64,000 nt of DNA from Polycladomyces zharkentensis (GCF_016938855.1 NZ_JAFHAP010000007.1:51827-115826); one strand, 5' to 3'. Positions 20,401-33,485 are shown, numbered from the stretch's first letter. Notes: generated from the letters alone by a model not told the origin. Program-made: numbers and translations.

Positions 20401-20982
20401 TTCGATGGCGCGACGGAGCAGGATGTGTTCGAAACGCTGAAAGAAGCGGGCTTGCCCGAGGACGGGAAAACCATCCTGTATGACGGGCGCACGGGTGAAC
20501 CGTTTGAAAACCGTGTCACCGTGGGCGTGATGTACATGATCAAGCTGGCCCACATGGTGGACGACAAGATTCACGCGCGTTCGACCGGTCCGTACTCGCT
20601 GGTCACGCAACAACCGCTGGGCGGGAAGGCGCAGTTCGGCGGTCAGCGTTTCGGAGAGATGGAGGTGTGGGCGCTCGAAGCTTACGGTGCCGCCTACACG
20701 TTGCAGGAGATACTGACGGTCAAATCGGACGACGTGGTTGGCCGCGTCAAAACCTACGAATCGATCGTCAAGGGAGAGAACGTACCGGAGCCCGGTGTGC
20801 CTGAATCGTTCAAGGTGTTGATCAAGGAACTGCAAAGTCTCGGCATGGACGTCAAGATCCTGTCGGGAGACGAGCAGGAAATCGAGATTCGGGAGATCGA
20901 TGAGGAAGATGAGCCAGCGAACGACAGGCTGGGATTCGATCTGGACAGCGGGGAAGACGAGAAGAAGTCTTCGTCGTCGTGA
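17428..20982 (+). CDS. rpoB: DNA-directed RNA polymerase subunit beta
   Basis: A 1184-residue catalytic subunit. The rifampicin-binding region [20 protein letters not shown] near residue 470 carries wild-type residues. The C-terminal switch region [18 protein letters not shown] is present, followed by an acidic tail. The start is TTG at 17428 with GAGGGGGG upstream; the protein begins [19 protein letters not shown]. rpoC follows after about 70 bases. Confidence 0.98.
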   Translation: MAGKLVQYGRRQRRSYARINEVLELPNLIEIQQRSYQWFLEEGLREMFQDISPIEDFTGNLVLEFIDYSLGEPKYSVEECKERDVTYAAPLRVKVRLINKETGEVKEQEVFMGDFPLMTETGTFIINGAERVIVSQLVRSPSVYYSTKVDKNGKPAYTATVIPNRGAWLEYETDAKDILYVRIDRTRKIPVTVLLRALGFSTDAEILELLGDDEYVRNTLDKDNTGSTEKALIEIYERLRPGEPPTADNARSLLYSRFFDPKRYDLASVGRYKMNKKLHIKNRLLNQRLAEPIVDPETGEIIAEAGQVIDRRVLNKILPLLEKEDGLGWEEHNVRGGVPEDGTIRLQSVKIFSPVEDGKVIKVISNGNVDSSVKHITPADIVASINYFINLLHGVGSTDDIDHLGNRRLRSVGELLQNQFRIGLSRMERVVRERMSIQDANAITPQALINIRPVIASIKEFFGSSQLSQFMDQTNPLAELTHKRRLSALGPGGLTRERAGFEVRDVHHSHYGRMCPIETPEGPNIGLINSLSTYARVNEYGFIETPYRKVDPDTHVVTDEIVYLTADEEDNYYIAQANAELDEEGRFVNDQIVVRYKDEILTVPRERVDFMDVSPKQVVSVATACIPFLENDDSNRALMGSNMQRQAVPLLKPEAPFIGTGMEYKAARDSGVMVLAKRPGVVERVTADEIWVRHEEEVDGKLVKGDLDKYKLIKFQRSNQGTCINQRPIVKVGDRVQKGDTLADGPSTEQGELALGRNVLVAFMTWEGYNYEDAILLSEKLVKEDVYTSIHIEEYECEARDTKLGPEEITRDIPNVGEDALKNLDERGIIRIGAEIKAGDILVGKVTPKGVTELTAEERLLHAIFGEKAREVRDTSLRVPHGTDGIVVDVKVFTRENGDELPPGVNQLVRVYIAQKRKISEGDKMAGRHGNKGVIARVLPEEDMPFLPDGTPVEVVLNPLGVPSRMNIGQVLEVHLGMAAKAMGLHMATPVFDGATEQDVFETLKEAGLPEDGKTILYDGRTGEPFENRVTVGVMYMIKLAHMVDDKIHARSTGPYSLVTQQPLGGKAQFGGQRFGEMEVWALEAYGAAYTLQEILTVKSDDVVGRVKTYESIVKGENVPEPGVPESFKVLIKELQSLGMDVKILSGDEQEIEIREIDEEDEPANDRLGFDLDSGEDEKKSSSS

Positions 20983-21055
20983 GCGCGCCGAATCCCGTGG
21001 GTTTGAGCGGAAAAATCCGGCGTGATATGGGATGATCCTGAGGGAGGAATGCCCT

Positions 21056-24000
21056 GTGCTCGATGTCAACAACTTTGAATTCATGAAAATCGGCCTGGCC
21101 TCTCCGGATAAAATTCGCTCCTGGTCTCGTGGTGAGGTAAAGAAGCCGGAAACGATCAACTACCGGACGCTGAAGCCCGAGAAGGAAGGGTTGTTCTGCG
21201 AGAAAATCTTCGGTCCGACCAAGGACTGGGAGTGTCATTGCGGTAAATACAAACGCGTCCGGTACAAAGGTGTCGTCTGTGATCGATGCGGTGTGGAAGT
21301 GACGCGGTCCAAAGTGCGGCGTGAGCGGATGGGACATATCGAGCTCGCCGCACCCGTCTCCCACATTTGGTACTTCAAGGGGATTCCCAGCCGCATGGGG
21401 TTGGTGCTGGACATGTCGCCCCGCGCATTGGAGGAAGTGATTTATTTCGCCTCCTACGTGGTGGTGGATCCGGGACCGACACCGCTGGAGAAAAAGCAAT
21501 TGCTTTCCGAAAAGGAGTACCGTGCGTATCGCGAGAAGTACGGCAACGCCTTCACGGCGATGATGGGGGCGGAAGCGATCAAGCGCCTCCTGCAGGAGAT
21601 CGATTTGGACAAAGAGGTCGAAGCACTGAAGGAAGAAATTCAAACGGCGCAAGGACAACGCCGCAACCGGGCGATCAAGCGGCTGGAAGTGCTGGAGGCG
21701 TTCCGCAACTCCGGTAACCGGCCGGAGTGGATGATTCTCGACGTGTTGCCGGTCATTCCGCCGGAATTGCGGCCGATGGTCCAGCTGGACGGCGGACGTT
21801 TCGCCACGTCCGATCTGAACGACCTGTACCGCCGCGTGATCAACCGGAACAACCGGCTGAAACGGCTGTTGGATCTGGGTGCGCCGGACATCATCGTGCA
21901 AAACGAGAAACGGATGCTCCAAGAGGCCGTTGATGCGCTGATCGACAACGGACGCCGCGGCCGTCCGGTGACCGGCCCGGGTAACCGGCCGCTCAAATCC
22001 CTTTCGCACATGCTGAAAGGGAAACAAGGACGGTTCCGTCAAAACCTGCTCGGAAAACGGGTGGACTACTCCGGCCGTTCCGTGATCGTGGTGGGCCCCA
22101 ATCTGAAAATGTATCAGTGCGGCCTGCCGAAGGAAATGGCGCTGGAGCTGTTCAAACCGTTCGTGATGAAAGAGTTGGTGGCCAAAGGGCTGGCTCACAA
22201 CATCAAAAGCGCGAAACGAAAAGTGGAGCGCGTTCATCCGGAAGTGTGGGACGTTCTGGAGGAAGTGATCAAGGAGCATCCCGTCCTGTTGAACCGGGCG
22301 CCGACGTTGCACCGGTTGGGAATTCAGGCGTTTGAGCCGGTCTTGGTCGAAGGGCGCGCCATCAAACTGCATCCGCTCGTCTGTACGGCGTACAACGCTG
22401 ACTTCGACGGGGACCAGATGGCCGTACACGTACCTCTGTCCGCGGAAGCGCAAGCGGAGGCGCGCATCCTGATGCTGGCGGCGCAGAACATCCTGAACCC
22501 CAAAGACGGAAAACCGGTTGTCACGCCGTCGCAGGATATGGTGTTGGGGTCGTATTACCTTACGCTCGAAAAAGAAGGCGAAAAGGGCGAAGGCCGCGTC
22601 TTCGCCACGCCGGGTGAAGCGATCAATGCCTATCAACAAGGGTATGTCACCCTGCATTCGCGGATCGCGATTCCGGCGCGAAGCCTGAACAAAACGTCCT
22701 TCACGGAAAAACAACAAAACGCCTTGTTGGTGACGACGGTAGGGAAGATCATTTTCAACGAGATTTTCCCGAAAGAGTTCCCGTACATCAACGAACCGAC
22801 CAAAGAAAACCTGAATGGGACGCCGGATCGGTACTTCATCTTCGAAAAAGGCGTCAACATTCCGGAGTTCATCCGGCAACTCCCGGACCCGGGTGCGGTG
22901 AAGAAAGGGTACCTCGGCACGCTCATCGCCGAGTGCTTCCGCCGGTTCGGCACGACGCAAACCGCGATCATCCTGGACAACATCAAGGAACTCGGATTCA
23001 ACTATTCGACCAAGGCCGGGATCACGATGGCGGTGTCCGACGTGGTGGTGCCGGAAGAGAAGCAGGATATCCTGAAAGAAGCGGAAGAAAAGGTACAGGC
23101 CGTGCTGAAGCAGTACCGCCGCGGTTTGATTACGGATGAAGAGCGCTATAACCGGGTCATTTCGATCTGGAGCCAAGCCAAGGACGACATTACGAAGATC
23201 CTGATGAAGAAGCTTGGTAAATTCAACCCGATCTACATGATGGCCAACTCGGGTGCGCGGGGGAACGTCTCCCAGATTACCCAGCTCGCCGGGATGCGGG
23301 GGCTGATGGCCAACCCGTCGGGCCGGATCATCGAGTTGCCCATCAAATCCAACTTCCGCGAAGGCTTGACCGTGTTGGAGTACTTCATCTCCACCCACGG
23401 AGCGCGGAAAGGATTGGCGGATACGGCGCTTCGGACCGCGGACTCGGGATACCTCACCCGCCGTTTGGTCGACGTGGCGCAGGACGTCATCGTTCGCGAA
23501 GAGGACTGCGGTACGGACAAAGGCCTGACCGTGCGCACGATTCAGGAAGGCAACGAAGTGATCGAGGAGCTGTACGACCGGATCGTCGGCCGGTTGGCGT
23601 TCAAAACGATCCGTCATCCGGAAACGGGCGAAGTGATCGTCGAGCGCAACCAGATGATCGACGAAGTGATCGCCAACAAGATCGTCGAGGCCGGTATCAA
23701 GGAAGTGGAAATCCGCTCGGTACTCACCTGCCGCACCAACCATGGTGTCTGCAAACGTTGTTACGGTCGCAACCTGGCACTGGGCACGCAGGTGGAGATC
23801 GGCGAAGCGGTCGGGATCATCGCGGCCCAGTCGATCGGGGAACCGGGTACCCAGTTGACGATGCGGACTTTCCACACCGGCGGTGTGGCCGGCGACGACA
23901 TCACCCAAGGTTTGCCGCGGATTCAAGAGCTGTTTGAAGCGCGCAATCCGAAAGGGCAAGCCGTCATTACCGAAATCGACGGGGAAGTCGTGGACATCCG

Positions 24001-24670
24001 CGAGGTGAAGGATCGCCGCGAAATCGAGATCAAAGGCGACGTGGAGACCAAAGTGTATCAAGTGCCGTACGGTTCCCGTGTCTCCGTGGCCGTTGGCGAT
24101 ACCGTGCAGGCGGGCGACGTGCTGACGGAAGGCTCCGTTGATCCGAAAGATCTGCTCCGGATTCGCGGTGTGCGGGGCGTGCAGGAATACCTGCTGTCCG
24201 AGGTGCAAAAGGTATACCGGATGCAGGGCGTGGAGATCAACGACAAGCACGTGGAAGTGATGATCCGGCAGATGTTGCGCAAGGTGCGCATCACCGATGC
24301 CGGTGACACCGACCTTTTGCCGGGTTCGTACGTGGATCTGCACGAATACGAAGAAGCCAACAAAAAAGCCTTGTTGAACGGCGGTGAACCTGCTGTTGCG
24401 CGGCCGGTTCTCTTGGGAATCACGAAAGCGTCGCTGGAAACCGAATCGTTCCTGTCGGCGGCTTCGTTCCAGGAGACGACCCGCGTGTTGACGGACGCGG
24501 CCATCAAGGGCAAAGTGGACCGTTTGCTCGGTCTGAAGGAGAACGTGATCATCGGGAAGCTGATCCCGGCGGGTACCGGTATGGCCCGTTATCGTTCCTT
24601 GAAATTGAACATCAAAGGTCAGGGCGCCGAAGAAGGCGCAGGGTCGAAGGAAGCCGTCACGGTTGACTGA
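21056..24670 (+). CDS. rpoC: DNA-directed RNA polymerase subunit beta'
   Basis: A 1204-residue catalytic subunit. The N-terminal zinc site [20 protein letters not shown], the catalytic [10 protein letters not shown] near residue 448 and the second cysteine cluster [13 protein letters not shown] are visible. GTG at 21056 has AGGGAGG eight bases upstream and gives the conserved start [17 protein letters not shown]; an ATG at 21032 is less likely. Confidence 0.98.
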   Translation: MLDVNNFEFMKIGLASPDKIRSWSRGEVKKPETINYRTLKPEKEGLFCEKIFGPTKDWECHCGKYKRVRYKGVVCDRCGVEVTRSKVRRERMGHIELAAPVSHIWYFKGIPSRMGLVLDMSPRALEEVIYFASYVVVDPGPTPLEKKQLLSEKEYRAYREKYGNAFTAMMGAEAIKRLLQEIDLDKEVEALKEEIQTAQGQRRNRAIKRLEVLEAFRNSGNRPEWMILDVLPVIPPELRPMVQLDGGRFATSDLNDLYRRVINRNNRLKRLLDLGAPDIIVQNEKRMLQEAVDALIDNGRRGRPVTGPGNRPLKSLSHMLKGKQGRFRQNLLGKRVDYSGRSVIVVGPNLKMYQCGLPKEMALELFKPFVMKELVAKGLAHNIKSAKRKVERVHPEVWDVLEEVIKEHPVLLNRAPTLHRLGIQAFEPVLVEGRAIKLHPLVCTAYNADFDGDQMAVHVPLSAEAQAEARILMLAAQNILNPKDGKPVVTPSQDMVLGSYYLTLEKEGEKGEGRVFATPGEAINAYQQGYVTLHSRIAIPARSLNKTSFTEKQQNALLVTTVGKIIFNEIFPKEFPYINEPTKENLNGTPDRYFIFEKGVNIPEFIRQLPDPGAVKKGYLGTLIAECFRRFGTTQTAIILDNIKELGFNYSTKAGITMAVSDVVVPEEKQDILKEAEEKVQAVLKQYRRGLITDEERYNRVISIWSQAKDDITKILMKKLGKFNPIYMMANSGARGNVSQITQLAGMRGLMANPSGRIIELPIKSNFREGLTVLEYFISTHGARKGLADTALRTADSGYLTRRLVDVAQDVIVREEDCGTDKGLTVRTIQEGNEVIEELYDRIVGRLAFKTIRHPETGEVIVERNQMIDEVIANKIVEAGIKEVEIRSVLTCRTNHGVCKRCYGRNLALGTQVEIGEAVGIIAAQSIGEPGTQLTMRTFHTGGVAGDDITQGLPRIQELFEARNPKGQAVITEIDGEVVDIREVKDRREIEIKGDVETKVYQVPYGSRVSVAVGDTVQAGDVLTEGSVDPKDLLRIRGVRGVQEYLLSEVQKVYRMQGVEINDKHVEVMIRQMLRKVRITDAGDTDLLPGSYVDLHEYEEANKKALLNGGEPAVARPVLLGITKASLETESFLSAASFQETTRVLTDAAIKGKVDRLLGLKENVIIGKLIPAGTGMARYRSLKLNIKGQGAEEGAGSKEAVTVD

Positions 24671-24804
24671 GTGATGCCGGGGATGCGTTGGCAGGATCAC
24701 CTCCATCCCCGGGAGCGGACCTTTCGCTTGTGGAGATGGGGGCAAGAAGGCGAGGTTGGCGGAAACAGTGAGAGGGCGAGAAGCCCTCTCTCACCTGAGC
24801 CGCT

Positions 24805-24992
24805 CTGGGGCGTGTCTGGTACATGGATCAGGATGCAACGTTTCCCGGAAGAGCGATTCGCCAAGCCCGGTCGAGGGAATCGGAAAACACCGCAGTCGAT
24901 TCGCGGGAATTTCCTCTGAGCGGCGCTCTCAAAGCGGTGGAGGAAGGCGGCTGTTCGTGGAACTTGCTGAATCGGTCCCCGGACACGCCCGG
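24805..24992 (+). repeat. Dispersed intergenic repeat, copy 3 (internally shortened)
   Basis: The left end GGGGCGTGTCTGGTACATG and right end CCCCGGACACGCCCGGG are inverted with respect to each other. The interior keeps CAACGTTTCCCGGAAGAGCG, AAGCCCGGTCGAG and CGCGGGAATTTCCTCTGAGCG, but the second arm of the central hairpin is lost. It lies between rpoC and the rplGB promoter. Just before it, at 24770-24803, GAGAGGGC / GCCCTCTC forms a hairpin without a T-run. Confidence 0.7.
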
Positions 24993-25039
24993 GTGGACTC
25001 GGGCGCCCCATGTGGGAAAATCGCCCGCCCCATACCTTA

Positions 25040-25068
25040 TTGACATCCTCTGATCAAGGTGGTAATAT
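25040..25068 (+). promoter_or_regulatory. Candidate sigma-A promoter of the L7Ae-like gene
   Basis: TTGACA and TAATAT are separated by exactly 17 bases. Confidence 0.75.
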
Positions 25069-25110
25069 ATCTCCGTGTGCTTGGTAAATTTCACTTTGGA
25101 GGGCTTTCTA

Positions 25111-25359
25111 GTGCTTTATGAAAAAGTGAAACAAGCGACCAACATGGTGATCGGTACCAAGCAGACCAAAAAAGCGATCGAGCAAGGAAAGGCACAAGAG
25201 GTGATCGTGGCGAAGGATGCCGACGACAAGGTGACGGCACCCATCATCTCGATGTGCCGCGATCGGGGTATCGCCGTTGCTCATGTCGATTCCATGCGTG
25301 AACTCGGAAAAGCATGCGGAATCGAAGTTGGCGCAGCCGCGGTTGCGATCCTGAAGTAA
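25111..25359 (+). CDS. rplGB: L7Ae-like ribosomal / K-turn-binding protein
   Basis: An 82-residue protein of the L7Ae/L30e fold, homologous to YbxF, which binds kink-turn RNA. It starts MLYEKVKQATNMVIGTKQT. GTG at 25111 follows TTTGGAGGG; an in-frame upstream extension has no binding site. Position between rpoC and rpsL matches B. subtilis. Confidence 0.93.
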   Translation: MLYEKVKQATNMVIGTKQTKKAIEQGKAQEVIVAKDADDKVTAPIISMCRDRGIAVAHVDSMRELGKACGIEVGAAAVAILK

Positions 25360-25361
25360 AT

Positions 25362-25452
25362 AAGGAACGACAAGATAGATGACCGCGTACCGGCAATGGC
25401 ACGGAACGCGGTCCAATCATGCATGTAAAAGTCGTTCGTATTCCTTGCTTTT
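25362..25452 (+). promoter_or_regulatory. Structured leader or attenuator before rpsL
   Basis: An outer pairing AAGGAACGAC (25362-25371) with GTCGTT plus TTCCTT (25431-25446) encloses an inner GACCGCGT / ACGCGGTC helix (25381-25388 with 25406-25413). The outer stem is followed by GCTTTTT. It could terminate the L7Ae-gene transcript or attenuate rpsL. I do not recognise it as a named leader family. Confidence 0.5.
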
Positions 25453-25512
25453 TAATGAGCCGCCCGGCTCTGTGGTCTTGCGAAACACCGAATCAAGAGG
25501 AGGTGGACCAGG

Positions 25513-25926
25513 ATGCCCACGATTAACCAACTGGTACGGAAAGGTCGGAAGCAGAAAAAAACCAAATCCAAATCTCCGGCGCTGCAATACGGCTACAACA
25601 GCTTCCGCAAAGAGTTGATCAAGCAAAGCTCTCCGCAAAAACGGGGCGTTTGCACCCGTGTGGGAACCATGACCCCGAAAAAGCCGAACTCGGCGCTGCG
25701 GAAATACGCCCGTGTGCGCTTGACCAACGGCATTGAAGTGACCGCCTACATTCCGGGAATCGGTCATAACCTGCAAGAGCACTCCGTCGTGTTGGTGCGC
25801 GGCGGACGGGTGAAAGACCTGCCGGGTGTGCGCTACCACATCGTGCGCGGCGCGTTGGATACGGCCGGCGTGCAGAACCGGATGCAGGGCCGCTCCAAAT
25901 ACGGAGCCAAACGGCCGAAGAAGTAA
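25513..25926 (+). CDS. rpsL: 30S ribosomal protein S12
   Basis: A 137-residue decoding-centre protein containing [20 protein letters not shown] and the GVRYHIVRG region, both of wild-type streptomycin-sensitive form. AGAGGAGGTGG is the ribosome binding site. Followed by rpsG, fusA and tuf in the classic str order. Confidence 0.98.
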   Translation: MPTINQLVRKGRKQKKTKSKSPALQYGYNSFRKELIKQSSPQKRGVCTRVGTMTPKKPNSALRKYARVRLTNGIEVTAYIPGIGHNLQEHSVVLVRGGRVKDLPGVRYHIVRGALDTAGVQNRMQGRSKYGAKRPKK

Positions 25927-25961
25927 CGGTTACAGATACATGATGCGAAGGAGGGATCAGC

Positions 25962-26432
25962 ATGCCTCGTAAGGGACCAGTGCCTCGCCGTGATGCCCTC
26001 CCGGATCCGATTTACAACAGCAAACTGGTGACGCGCTTGATCAACCGGCTGATGTATGACGGGAAAAAGGGGAAGGCACAAAAAATCCTGTACGAAGCGT
26101 TTGATATCATTCGCGAGCGTACAGGCAAAGATCCGATGGAAGTGTTTGAACAAGCCCTGAAAAACGTGATGCCGGTCTTGGAAGTGAAAGCCCGCCGGGT
26201 TGGGGGCGCCAACTACCAAGTGCCGGTGGAAGTGAAACCGGAACGGCGCACGAGTCTGGGGCTGCGTTGGTTGGTCAGCTACGCCCGCCTGCGTGGCGAA
26301 AAAACGATGCAGGAGCGTCTGGCCAATGAAATCATGGACGCGGCGAATAACACCGGCGCGGCTGTGAAGAAGAAAGAAGACACGCACCGGATGGCGGAAG
26401 CCAACCGTGCTTTTGCTCACTACCGCTGGTAA
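25962..26432 (+). CDS. rpsG: 30S ribosomal protein S7
   Basis: A 156-residue primary 16S-binding protein of the small-subunit head, starting [16 protein letters not shown] and ending [12 protein letters not shown] after GAAGGAGGG. In E. coli S7 autoregulates the str operon; nothing specific is visible here. Confidence 0.98.
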   Translation: MPRKGPVPRRDALPDPIYNSKLVTRLINRLMYDGKKGKAQKILYEAFDIIRERTGKDPMEVFEQALKNVMPVLEVKARRVGGANYQVPVEVKPERRTSLGLRWLVSYARLRGEKTMQERLANEIMDAANNTGAAVKKKEDTHRMAEANRAFAHYRW

Positions 26433-26466
26433 GCGGACTGCTTGAACACGAAAGGAGACATTTCCG

Positions 26467-28542
26467 ATGGCACGTGAGTTCTCCTTGGAGAAAACGCGGA
26501 ATATCGGGATCATGGCTCACATCGACGCCGGTAAAACCACGACCACTGAGCGGATCTTGTTCTACACCGGCCGCGTGCACAAAATCGGGGAAGTGCACGA
26601 AGGCGCGGCCACCATGGACTGGATGGAGCAAGAACAGGAACGCGGGATCACCATTACCTCCGCGGCGACGACCTGCCAGTGGAAAGGCCACCGGATCAAC
26701 ATCATCGACACTCCGGGTCACGTGGATTTTACGGTCGAAGTGGAGCGATCCCTGCGCGTATTGGACGGAGCGGTTGGGGTGTTCTGCGCCAAGGGTGGCG
26801 TAGAGCCGCAATCGGAAACTGTATGGCGTCAAGCTGACAAATATGGCGTACCGCGGATCGCGTACGTGAACAAAATGGACATCGTCGGCGCCGATTTCTA
26901 CGGTGCGGTGGAGCAAATGCGGGATCGCCTGCAAGCCAACGCCGTACCGATTCAATTGCCGATCGGTGCTGAAGACACCTTCGAAGGAATCATCGACCTC
27001 GTCAAAAACTGCGCGTACTTTTACCTGGATGATCTGGGCACACAGACGGAAGCGCGGGAGATTCCGGACGAGTACAAGGAGAAAGCGGAAGAATACCGCA
27101 CTGCTCTCTTGGAAGCCGTCGCGGAGATTGACGAGGAACTGATGATGAAATACCTCGAAGGGGAAGAAATCACCGAAGAGGAAATCGTGGCCGCTTTGCG
27201 GAAAGGTACCTGTGAAGTGAAAATCACTCCGGTACTGTGCGGTTCCTCGTACAAAAACAAAGGAGTGCAAATGCTCCTGGATGCCGTCGTCGCATATCTG
27301 CCGTCTCCGGTGGACGTGCCGGATATTCGCGGCGAACTGCCGGACGGAACGGAAGCGACCCGGAAATCGGGCGACAACGAACCGTTCGCTGCACTGGCGT
27401 TCAAAATCATGTCTGATCCTTACGTCGGAAAACTCACCTTCTTCCGGGTGTATTCGGGTACGCTCAACTCCGGTTCCTACGTGCTGAACTCCACCAAAGG
27501 CAAGCGTGAGCGGATCGGTCGGATTCTGCAAATGCACGCCAACCACCGTGAAGAGATCAGCACCGTATATGCCGGAGACATCGCGGCCGCGGTCGGTCTG
27601 AAAGACACGACGACCGGGGACACCTTGTGCGATGAGAAACACCCGATTATCCTGGAATCCATGGTCTTCCCGGAACCGGTGATCTCGATCGCCATCGAGC
27701 CGCAATCCAAGGCGGACCAAGACAAGATGGCGATGGCGCTGGCCAAACTGGCCGAGGAAGATCCGACGTTCCGTACCCATACGGATGAAGAGACGGGACA
27801 AACCATTATCTCCGGTATGGGCGAGCTGCACCTCGACATCATCGTGGACCGTCTGCGCCGCGAATTCAAAGTGGAAGCCAAAGTGGGCAAACCGCAAGTG
27901 GCTTACAAAGAAACCTTCCGCAAATCGGCCAAAGTGGAAGGGAAATTCATCCGGCAAACGGGTGGACGCGGTCAATACGGTCACGTCTGGATCGAATTCG
28001 AGCCGCTGCCGGAAGGCTCCGGTTTCGTATTCGAAAACAAAATCGTCGGCGGTGTGGTGCCGAAAGAATATATCCCGGCCGTACAGGCGGGGATCGAGGA
28101 AGCCATGCAAAACGGCGTGTTGGCCGGATATCCGATGGTGGACATCAAGGCGACCATCTTCGATGGTTCGTACCACGATGTCGACTCGTCGGAAATGGCC
28201 TTCAAGATCGCCGGCTCTCTTGCTCTGAAAGCGGCCAAGGACAAATGTGACCCGGTTCTCCTGGAGCCGATCATGAAAGTGGAAGTGGTCGTTCCGGAGG
28301 AATACATGGGTGACATCATGGGTGACATCAACTCCCGCCGCGGTCGCGTCGAGGGCATGGAAGCGCGCGGTGGCGCGCAAGTGATCCGCGGTATGGTGCC
28401 GCTGGCCGAAATGTTCGGTTATGCGACCAGCCTGCGGTCCAAAACGCAAGGGCGCGGTACCTTCACGATGCAATTCGACCACTATGAAGAAGTGCCGAAA
28501 AACATCGCGGAAGAGATTATCGCGAACAACGCGGGTAAATAA
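26467..28542 (+). CDS. fusA: Elongation factor G
   Basis: A 691-residue translocase GTPase. G1 is [16 protein letters not shown]3 is [10 protein letters not shown]4 is NKMD; domains II to V follow. It drives translocation and ribosome recycling. AAAGGAG precedes the ATG. Confidence 0.98.
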   Translation: MAREFSLEKTRNIGIMAHIDAGKTTTTERILFYTGRVHKIGEVHEGAATMDWMEQEQERGITITSAATTCQWKGHRINIIDTPGHVDFTVEVERSLRVLDGAVGVFCAKGGVEPQSETVWRQADKYGVPRIAYVNKMDIVGADFYGAVEQMRDRLQANAVPIQLPIGAEDTFEGIIDLVKNCAYFYLDDLGTQTEAREIPDEYKEKAEEYRTALLEAVAEIDEELMMKYLEGEEITEEEIVAALRKGTCEVKITPVLCGSSYKNKGVQMLLDAVVAYLPSPVDVPDIRGELPDGTEATRKSGDNEPFAALAFKIMSDPYVGKLTFFRVYSGTLNSGSYVLNSTKGKRERIGRILQMHANHREEISTVYAGDIAAAVGLKDTTTGDTLCDEKHPIILESMVFPEPVISIAIEPQSKADQDKMAMALAKLAEEDPTFRTHTDEETGQTIISGMGELHLDIIVDRLRREFKVEAKVGKPQVAYKETFRKSAKVEGKFIRQTGGRGQYGHVWIEFEPLPEGSGFVFENKIVGGVVPKEYIPAVQAGIEEAMQNGVLAGYPMVDIKATIFDGSYHDVDSSEMAFKIAGSLALKAAKDKCDPVLLEPIMKVEVVVPEEYMGDIMGDINSRRGRVEGMEARGGAQVIRGMVPLAEMFGYATSLRSKTQGRGTFTMQFDHYEEVPKNIAEEIIANNAGK

Positions 28543-28790
28543 TCAATCGGTTGTTGACAACCGTTCATCACAGGGCGGAAGCCGTCTCCCGGACGAGCGG
28601 TTCATCCGCCGGCCCTTCCGGCGGAGCTTCGGGCGGGGGACGGTGATTCGCGGAACATTGTCGGCGATTTCACATGCCTGCGGCGTATCATCATGAAAGT
28701 CAGTGGCGGAACCGTTATGAATGATTTCGCCTCGACTTTCTCACATACATCCAAAAACCATTTGGCAAATTTAAAGGAGGATCACGTAAA
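28543..28790 (+). promoter_or_regulatory. tuf leader region with GC-rich inverted repeats
   Basis: CCGTCTCCCG (28570-28579) can pair with CGGGGGACGG (28633-28642), with an inner CCGCCGG / CCGGCGG hairpin. No gene is seen and no convincing promoter. The last 40 bases contain AAAGGAGGATC, the tuf ribosome binding site. Confidence 0.45.
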
Positions 28791-29981
28791 ATGGCCAAAG
28801 CCAAATTCGAGCGTACGAAACCGCACGTCAACATTGGTACGATCGGTCACGTTGACCACGGTAAAACCACGTTGACCGCCGCCATCACCACCGTTTTGGC
28901 AAAAACCGGTGGCGCTGTGGCGACCGCTTACGACCAAATCGACAAAGCTCCGGAAGAAAAAGAACGGGGCATCACGATCTCCACGGCTCACGTGGAATAT
29001 GAAACCGAAAACCGTCACTATGCGCACGTGGACTGCCCGGGTCACGCCGACTACGTGAAAAACATGATCACCGGTGCGGCCCAAATGGACGGTGCCATCC
29101 TCGTGGTGTCCGCTGCGGACGGTCCGATGCCGCAAACCCGGGAGCACATCCTGCTGTCCCGTCAGGTTGGCGTTCCGTACATCGTTGTGTTCCTGAACAA
29201 AGTGGACATGGTGGACGACGAAGAGCTGCTTGAACTGGTGGAAATGGAAGTGCGCGACCTGTTGTCCGAGTACGAGTTCCCGGGCGACGAAATCCCGGTT
29301 GTGAAAGGTTCCGCTCTGAAAGCCCTGGAAAACCCGGACAGCGAGTGGGCCGATGCCATCCTGGAACTGATGAAAGCCGTGGACGAGTACATCCCGACTC
29401 CGGAACGCGACAAAGACAAACCGTTCCTGATGCCGGTCGAGGACGTGTTCTCCATCACCGGTCGTGGTACGGTGGCCACCGGTCGTGTGGAACGCGGTAC
29501 CATTAAAGTCGGCGACGAAGTGGAAATCGTGGGTCTGGCCGATGAAACCAAGAAAACGGTTGTTACCGGCGTGGAAATGTTCCGCAAGCTGCTCGATGTG
29601 GCTGAAGCCGGGGACAACATCGGTGCCCTGCTGCGCGGTGTCGACCGGAAAGAAGTCGAACGCGGTCAAGTGTTGGCCAAACCGGGCAGCGTGAACCCGC
29701 ACACCAAATTCGAAGCGCAAGTTTACATTCTGACCAAAGAAGAGGGCGGCCGTCACACCCCGTTCTTCAACGGTTATCGTCCGCAGTTCTACTTCCGGAC
29801 CACGGACGTGACCGGCGTCATCAAACTGCCGGAAGGCACCGAAATGGTGATGCCTGGTGACAACGTCAAAATGGAAGTGGAACTGATCGCACCGATCGCG
29901 ATCGAAGAAGGTACCCGTTTCGCGATCCGCGAAGGTGGACGCACCGTGGGTGCCGGTGCCGTGTCCAAAATCCTCGGCTAA
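28791..29981 (+). CDS. tuf: Elongation factor Tu
   Basis: A 396-residue GTPase that delivers aminoacyl-tRNA to the ribosome. P-loop [22 protein letters not shown] and NKVD motifs are present. Codon use is strongly biased, as expected for a very highly expressed gene. A strong terminator follows. Confidence 0.99.
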   Translation: MAKAKFERTKPHVNIGTIGHVDHGKTTLTAAITTVLAKTGGAVATAYDQIDKAPEEKERGITISTAHVEYETENRHYAHVDCPGHADYVKNMITGAAQMDGAILVVSAADGPMPQTREHILLSRQVGVPYIVVFLNKVDMVDDEELLELVEMEVRDLLSEYEFPGDEIPVVKGSALKALENPDSEWADAILELMKAVDEYIPTPERDKDKPFLMPVEDVFSITGRGTVATGRVERGTIKVGDEVEIVGLADETKKTVVTGVEMFRKLLDVAEAGDNIGALLRGVDRKEVERGQVLAKPGSVNPHTKFEAQVYILTKEEGGRHTPFFNGYRPQFYFRTTDVTGVIKLPEGTEMVMPGDNVKMEVELIAPIAIEEGTRFAIREGGRTVGAGAVSKILG

Positions 29982-29996
29982 TCAGAGCGGGGATAG

Positions 29997-30034
29997 AAAA
30001 ACCCTCCGGGAACTTTTCCGGAGGGTTTTTGTTT
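29997..30034 (+). terminator. Terminator after tuf
   Basis: ACCCTCCGG pairs with CCGGAGGGT; A-run before and T-run after make it effective in both directions. Confidence 0.9.
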
Positions 30035-30257
30035 CTTTATGAGCGGAAAGCCGCTGTGGATCTGAACCGGAACATGATCGATCATTCTGGATGCCAATAC
30101 GGAAATCGGTGCCCGCGAACTTTGTCCTCAACCTGGATTCATTCAGGGTCTTTCATTCCGGCAAACACACGTTATTCGTGTCCTTGTGATTTTTGTTCGA
30201 AGCGGTGTAAAATGTTGGACCGAAGGGAAGTCGGGAACGATGCAACACCATCAAATG

Positions 30258-30367
<110 letters not shown>

Positions 30368-30509
30368 ATGGTTTGCCGATGGCGTGGACGGTCATTCCCA
30401 AGTCTAAACAAGGTGACTTTTTCCGGAAGTGATTCTTCCCCGACAAACGGGAAAATCACAGCCGCTGACCGCGCGAAAGAGAAGAATCGGGAAAAACTCA
30501 CACTTTTCC

Positions 30510-30976
<467 letters not shown>

Positions 30977-31018
30977 TACAGCATCAGAGAGGAAACACGG
31001 TGGTAGGAGGTGTGCGAC

Positions 31019-31645
31019 GTGAAAGGGATTCTCGGCAAAAAACTGGGGATGACTCAGGTGTTCACTGCCGATGGTACCGTGGTGCCCGTTACGGTGATCC
31101 AAGCCGGTCCGTGCGTGGTTCTGCAAAAGAAAGAAGAGGCCACCGACGGATACGAAGCCATTCAATTGGGCTTTGAAGACAAAAAAGAGCATCGGGCCAA
31201 CAAGCCGGAAATCGGCCATGCGAAAAAAGCAAACACGACGCCGAAAAAATTTGTGCGCGAAATCCGCGGCATGAATCCGGCCGAATACGAATTGGGCCAA
31301 GAAATCAAAGTGGATTTGTTCAATGAAGGGGAAATCGTGGACGTCACCGGCACGTCGAAAGGGAAAGGATTTGCCGGTGCCATCAAGCGGCACAACCAAG
31401 CTCGCGGTCCGATGAGCCACGGTTCCCGTTATCATCGGGGTCCCGGTTCCTTGGGTCCGATCGCGCCGAACCGCGTGTTCAAGGGGCAAACGCTCCCGGG
31501 ACGCATGGGCGGCGAACGCGTGACGATTCAAAACCTGGAAATCGTGAAAGTGGACGCGGACAACAACCTGCTGTTGGTCAAAGGGTCCATTCCGGGTCCG
31601 CGAAACAGCTACGTGATCGTGAAATCCGCGGTAAAAAGCCGGTAA
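31019..31645 (+). CDS. rplC: 50S ribosomal protein L3
   Basis: A 208-residue early-assembly protein near the peptidyl transferase centre. GTG at 31019 gives the conserved start [15 protein letters not shown]; a GTG at 31010 lies inside the TAGGAGG site. The [19 protein letters not shown] region is typical. Confidence 0.97.
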   Translation: MKGILGKKLGMTQVFTADGTVVPVTVIQAGPCVVLQKKEEATDGYEAIQLGFEDKKEHRANKPEIGHAKKANTTPKKFVREIRGMNPAEYELGQEIKVDLFNEGEIVDVTGTSKGKGFAGAIKRHNQARGPMSHGSRYHRGPGSLGPIAPNRVFKGQTLPGRMGGERVTIQNLEIVKVDADNNLLLVKGSIPGPRNSYVIVKSAVKSR

Positions 31646-31672
31646 TGAATGTCAGAGAAGGAGGGAGACGAC

Positions 31673-32299
31673 ATGCCCAAGGTAGCAGTATACGACATGA
31701 ACGGCAGCCAGGTGGGGGAAATCGAACTGTCCGAAGCGATTTTCGGCATCGAGCCCAACAAGGCCGTTCTGCATGATGCCGTTGTAATGCAACAGGCATC
31801 TCTGCGCCGGGGAACCCACGCGGTGAAAAACCGTGCAGCCGTACGCGGCGGCGGGCGGAAACCCTGGCGGCAAAAAGGTACCGGGCGCGCGCGTCACGGA
31901 AGCATTCGTTCGCCTCTGTGGGTGGGCGGTGGCGTGGTGTTCGGACCGACTCCGCGCAGCTACGCTTACAAATTGCCGAAGAAAGTGCGTCGTCTGGCCA
32001 TCAAATCTGCATTGTCCGCAAAAGTGAAGGACAACGAGTTGATCGTGCTGGACGATCTGAAAATGGAACAACCGAAAACGCGTGAAATGGTACGCGTGCT
32101 CAACAACCTGAACGCTGACCGCAAAGCGCTGGTCGTAAGCGGTGCGTTCGATGAGAACGTGGCCTTGTCCGCGCGCAACATTCCCGGCGTGAAGTTCATC
32201 CAAGCTGATGGCATCAACGTGCTGGATGTGCTGAGCCACGACAAGCTCATCATGACTCGGGACGCGGTTGCCCGGGTGGAGGAGGTGTTCAGCCGGTGA
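31673..32299 (+). CDS. rplD: 50S ribosomal protein L4
   Basis: A 208-residue exit-tunnel protein with the loop [20 protein letters not shown] that reaches the tunnel constriction. It starts [15 protein letters not shown] after AAGGAGGG. Its last bases overlap rplW (GTGA). Confidence 0.97.
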   Translation: MPKVAVYDMNGSQVGEIELSEAIFGIEPNKAVLHDAVVMQQASLRRGTHAVKNRAAVRGGGRKPWRQKGTGRARHGSIRSPLWVGGGVVFGPTPRSYAYKLPKKVRRLAIKSALSAKVKDNELIVLDDLKMEQPKTREMVRVLNNLNADRKALVVSGAFDENVALSARNIPGVKFIQADGINVLDVLSHDKLIMTRDAVARVEEVFSR

Positions 32300-32583
32300 A
32301 AGACCCGCGCGACATCATCCGTCGTCCGATCATCACGGAAAAATCGACCGAGATGAACGAAGAGCGGAAATACGTTTTTGAAGTGGATCTGCGTGCCAAC
32401 AAAACGGAGATCAAACAAGCCGTCGAAAAAATCTTCGGCGTGAAAGTGGAAAAAGTGAACACGATGCGTGTTCGCGGCAAGAAAAAACGCTATGGTCGTT
32501 TTACCGGCCGCACGCCTGAACGCAAAAAAGCGATCGTGAAACTGACGGCTGACAGCAAGCCCATCGAACTGTTCGAAGTGTAA
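32296..32583 (+). CDS. rplW: 50S ribosomal protein L23
   Basis: A 95-residue tunnel-exit protein that docks trigger factor and SRP. The start [17 protein letters not shown] uses GTG overlapping the rplD stop, and GGTGGAGGAGGTG lies within the rplD end. Confidence 0.97.
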   Translation: MKDPRDIIRRPIITEKSTEMNEERKYVFEVDLRANKTEIKQAVEKIFGVKVEKVNTMRVRGKKKRYGRFTGRTPERKKAIVKLTADSKPIELFEV

Positions 32584-32609
32584 GCCCAGGGAAAAGGAGG
32601 GAATGAGGC

Positions 32610-33440
32610 ATGGGCATCAAACGTTTTAAACCGACTTCTCCGGGTCGTCGTCAAATGACGGTGTCCACCTTTGAGGAGATTACGACGGATAAACCGGAAA
32701 AATCGCTTGTTGTTACTTTGCCCAAAAAGTCCGGCCGTAACAACCAGGGGAAAATCACGGTCCGGCACCAAGGCGGCGGTCACAAGCGGAAATACCGGAT
32801 CATCGACTTCAAGCGCGACAAAGACGGTATTCCCGGCCGCGTTGCCACAATCGAATACGATCCGAACCGTTCGGCCAACATCGCCCTCATTCATTATGCG
32901 GACGGTGAAAAACGGTACATCCTGGCGCCGCACGGCCTGAAAGTGGGTCAGGAGATTATGTCCGGACCCGATGCGGACATCAAAGTGGGGAACGCGCTGC
33001 CGCTGGCCAACATTCCGGTTGGTACGGTGATCCACAACATCGAGCTGAAACCGGGACGCGGCGGACAATTGGTTCGTGCCGCCGGTGCGCAAGCGCAATT
33101 GATGGGGAAAGAAGGCAAATACGCCATCGTGCGTTTGACCTCCGGCGAAATGCGGATGATCCACATCAACTGCCGCGCGACGATCGGTCAAGTGGGTAAC
33201 CTGGATCACGAGCTGATCACCATCGGGAAAGCCGGACGTGCTCGTTGGCTCGGCAAACGCCCGACGGTGCGCGGTTCCGTGATGAACCCGAGCGACCACC
33301 CGCACGGCGGTGGTGAAGGTAAGGCTCCGATCGGTCGGAAGTCTCCGGTCACCCCGTGGGGGAAACCGACGTTGGGCTACAAAACGCGGAAGAAAAACAA
33401 GCCTTCGGACAAATACATCATCCGTCGTCGCAAGAAGTAA
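32610..33440 (+). CDS. rplB: 50S ribosomal protein L2
   Basis: A 276-residue core protein of the large subunit needed for subunit joining and peptidyl transfer. [16 protein letters not shown] begins the protein and [20 protein letters not shown] contains the conserved histidine region. Confidence 0.98.
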   Translation: MGIKRFKPTSPGRRQMTVSTFEEITTDKPEKSLVVTLPKKSGRNNQGKITVRHQGGGHKRKYRIIDFKRDKDGIPGRVATIEYDPNRSANIALIHYADGEKRYILAPHGLKVGQEIMSGPDADIKVGNALPLANIPVGTVIHNIELKPGRGGQLVRAAGAQAQLMGKEGKYAIVRLTSGEMRMIHINCRATIGQVGNLDHELITIGKAGRARWLGKRPTVRGSVMNPSDHPHGGGEGKAPIGRKSPVTPWGKPTLGYKTRKKNKPSDKYIIRRRKK

Positions 33441-33485
33441 CGGTTATATGGGTCATAAGCACCTACCGGAAGGGAGGTTGGATGC

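Noticed and set aside
18577..21159. Long minus-strand open frame opposite rpoB
   Set aside because: Shadow of rpoB codon bias; composition is unnatural and there is no start signal.
20852..24745. Very long minus-strand open frame opposite rpoC
   Set aside because: It mirrors the codon structure of the high-GC rpoC gene; the translation has no family character (His/Arg/Gln-rich) and no ribosome binding site.
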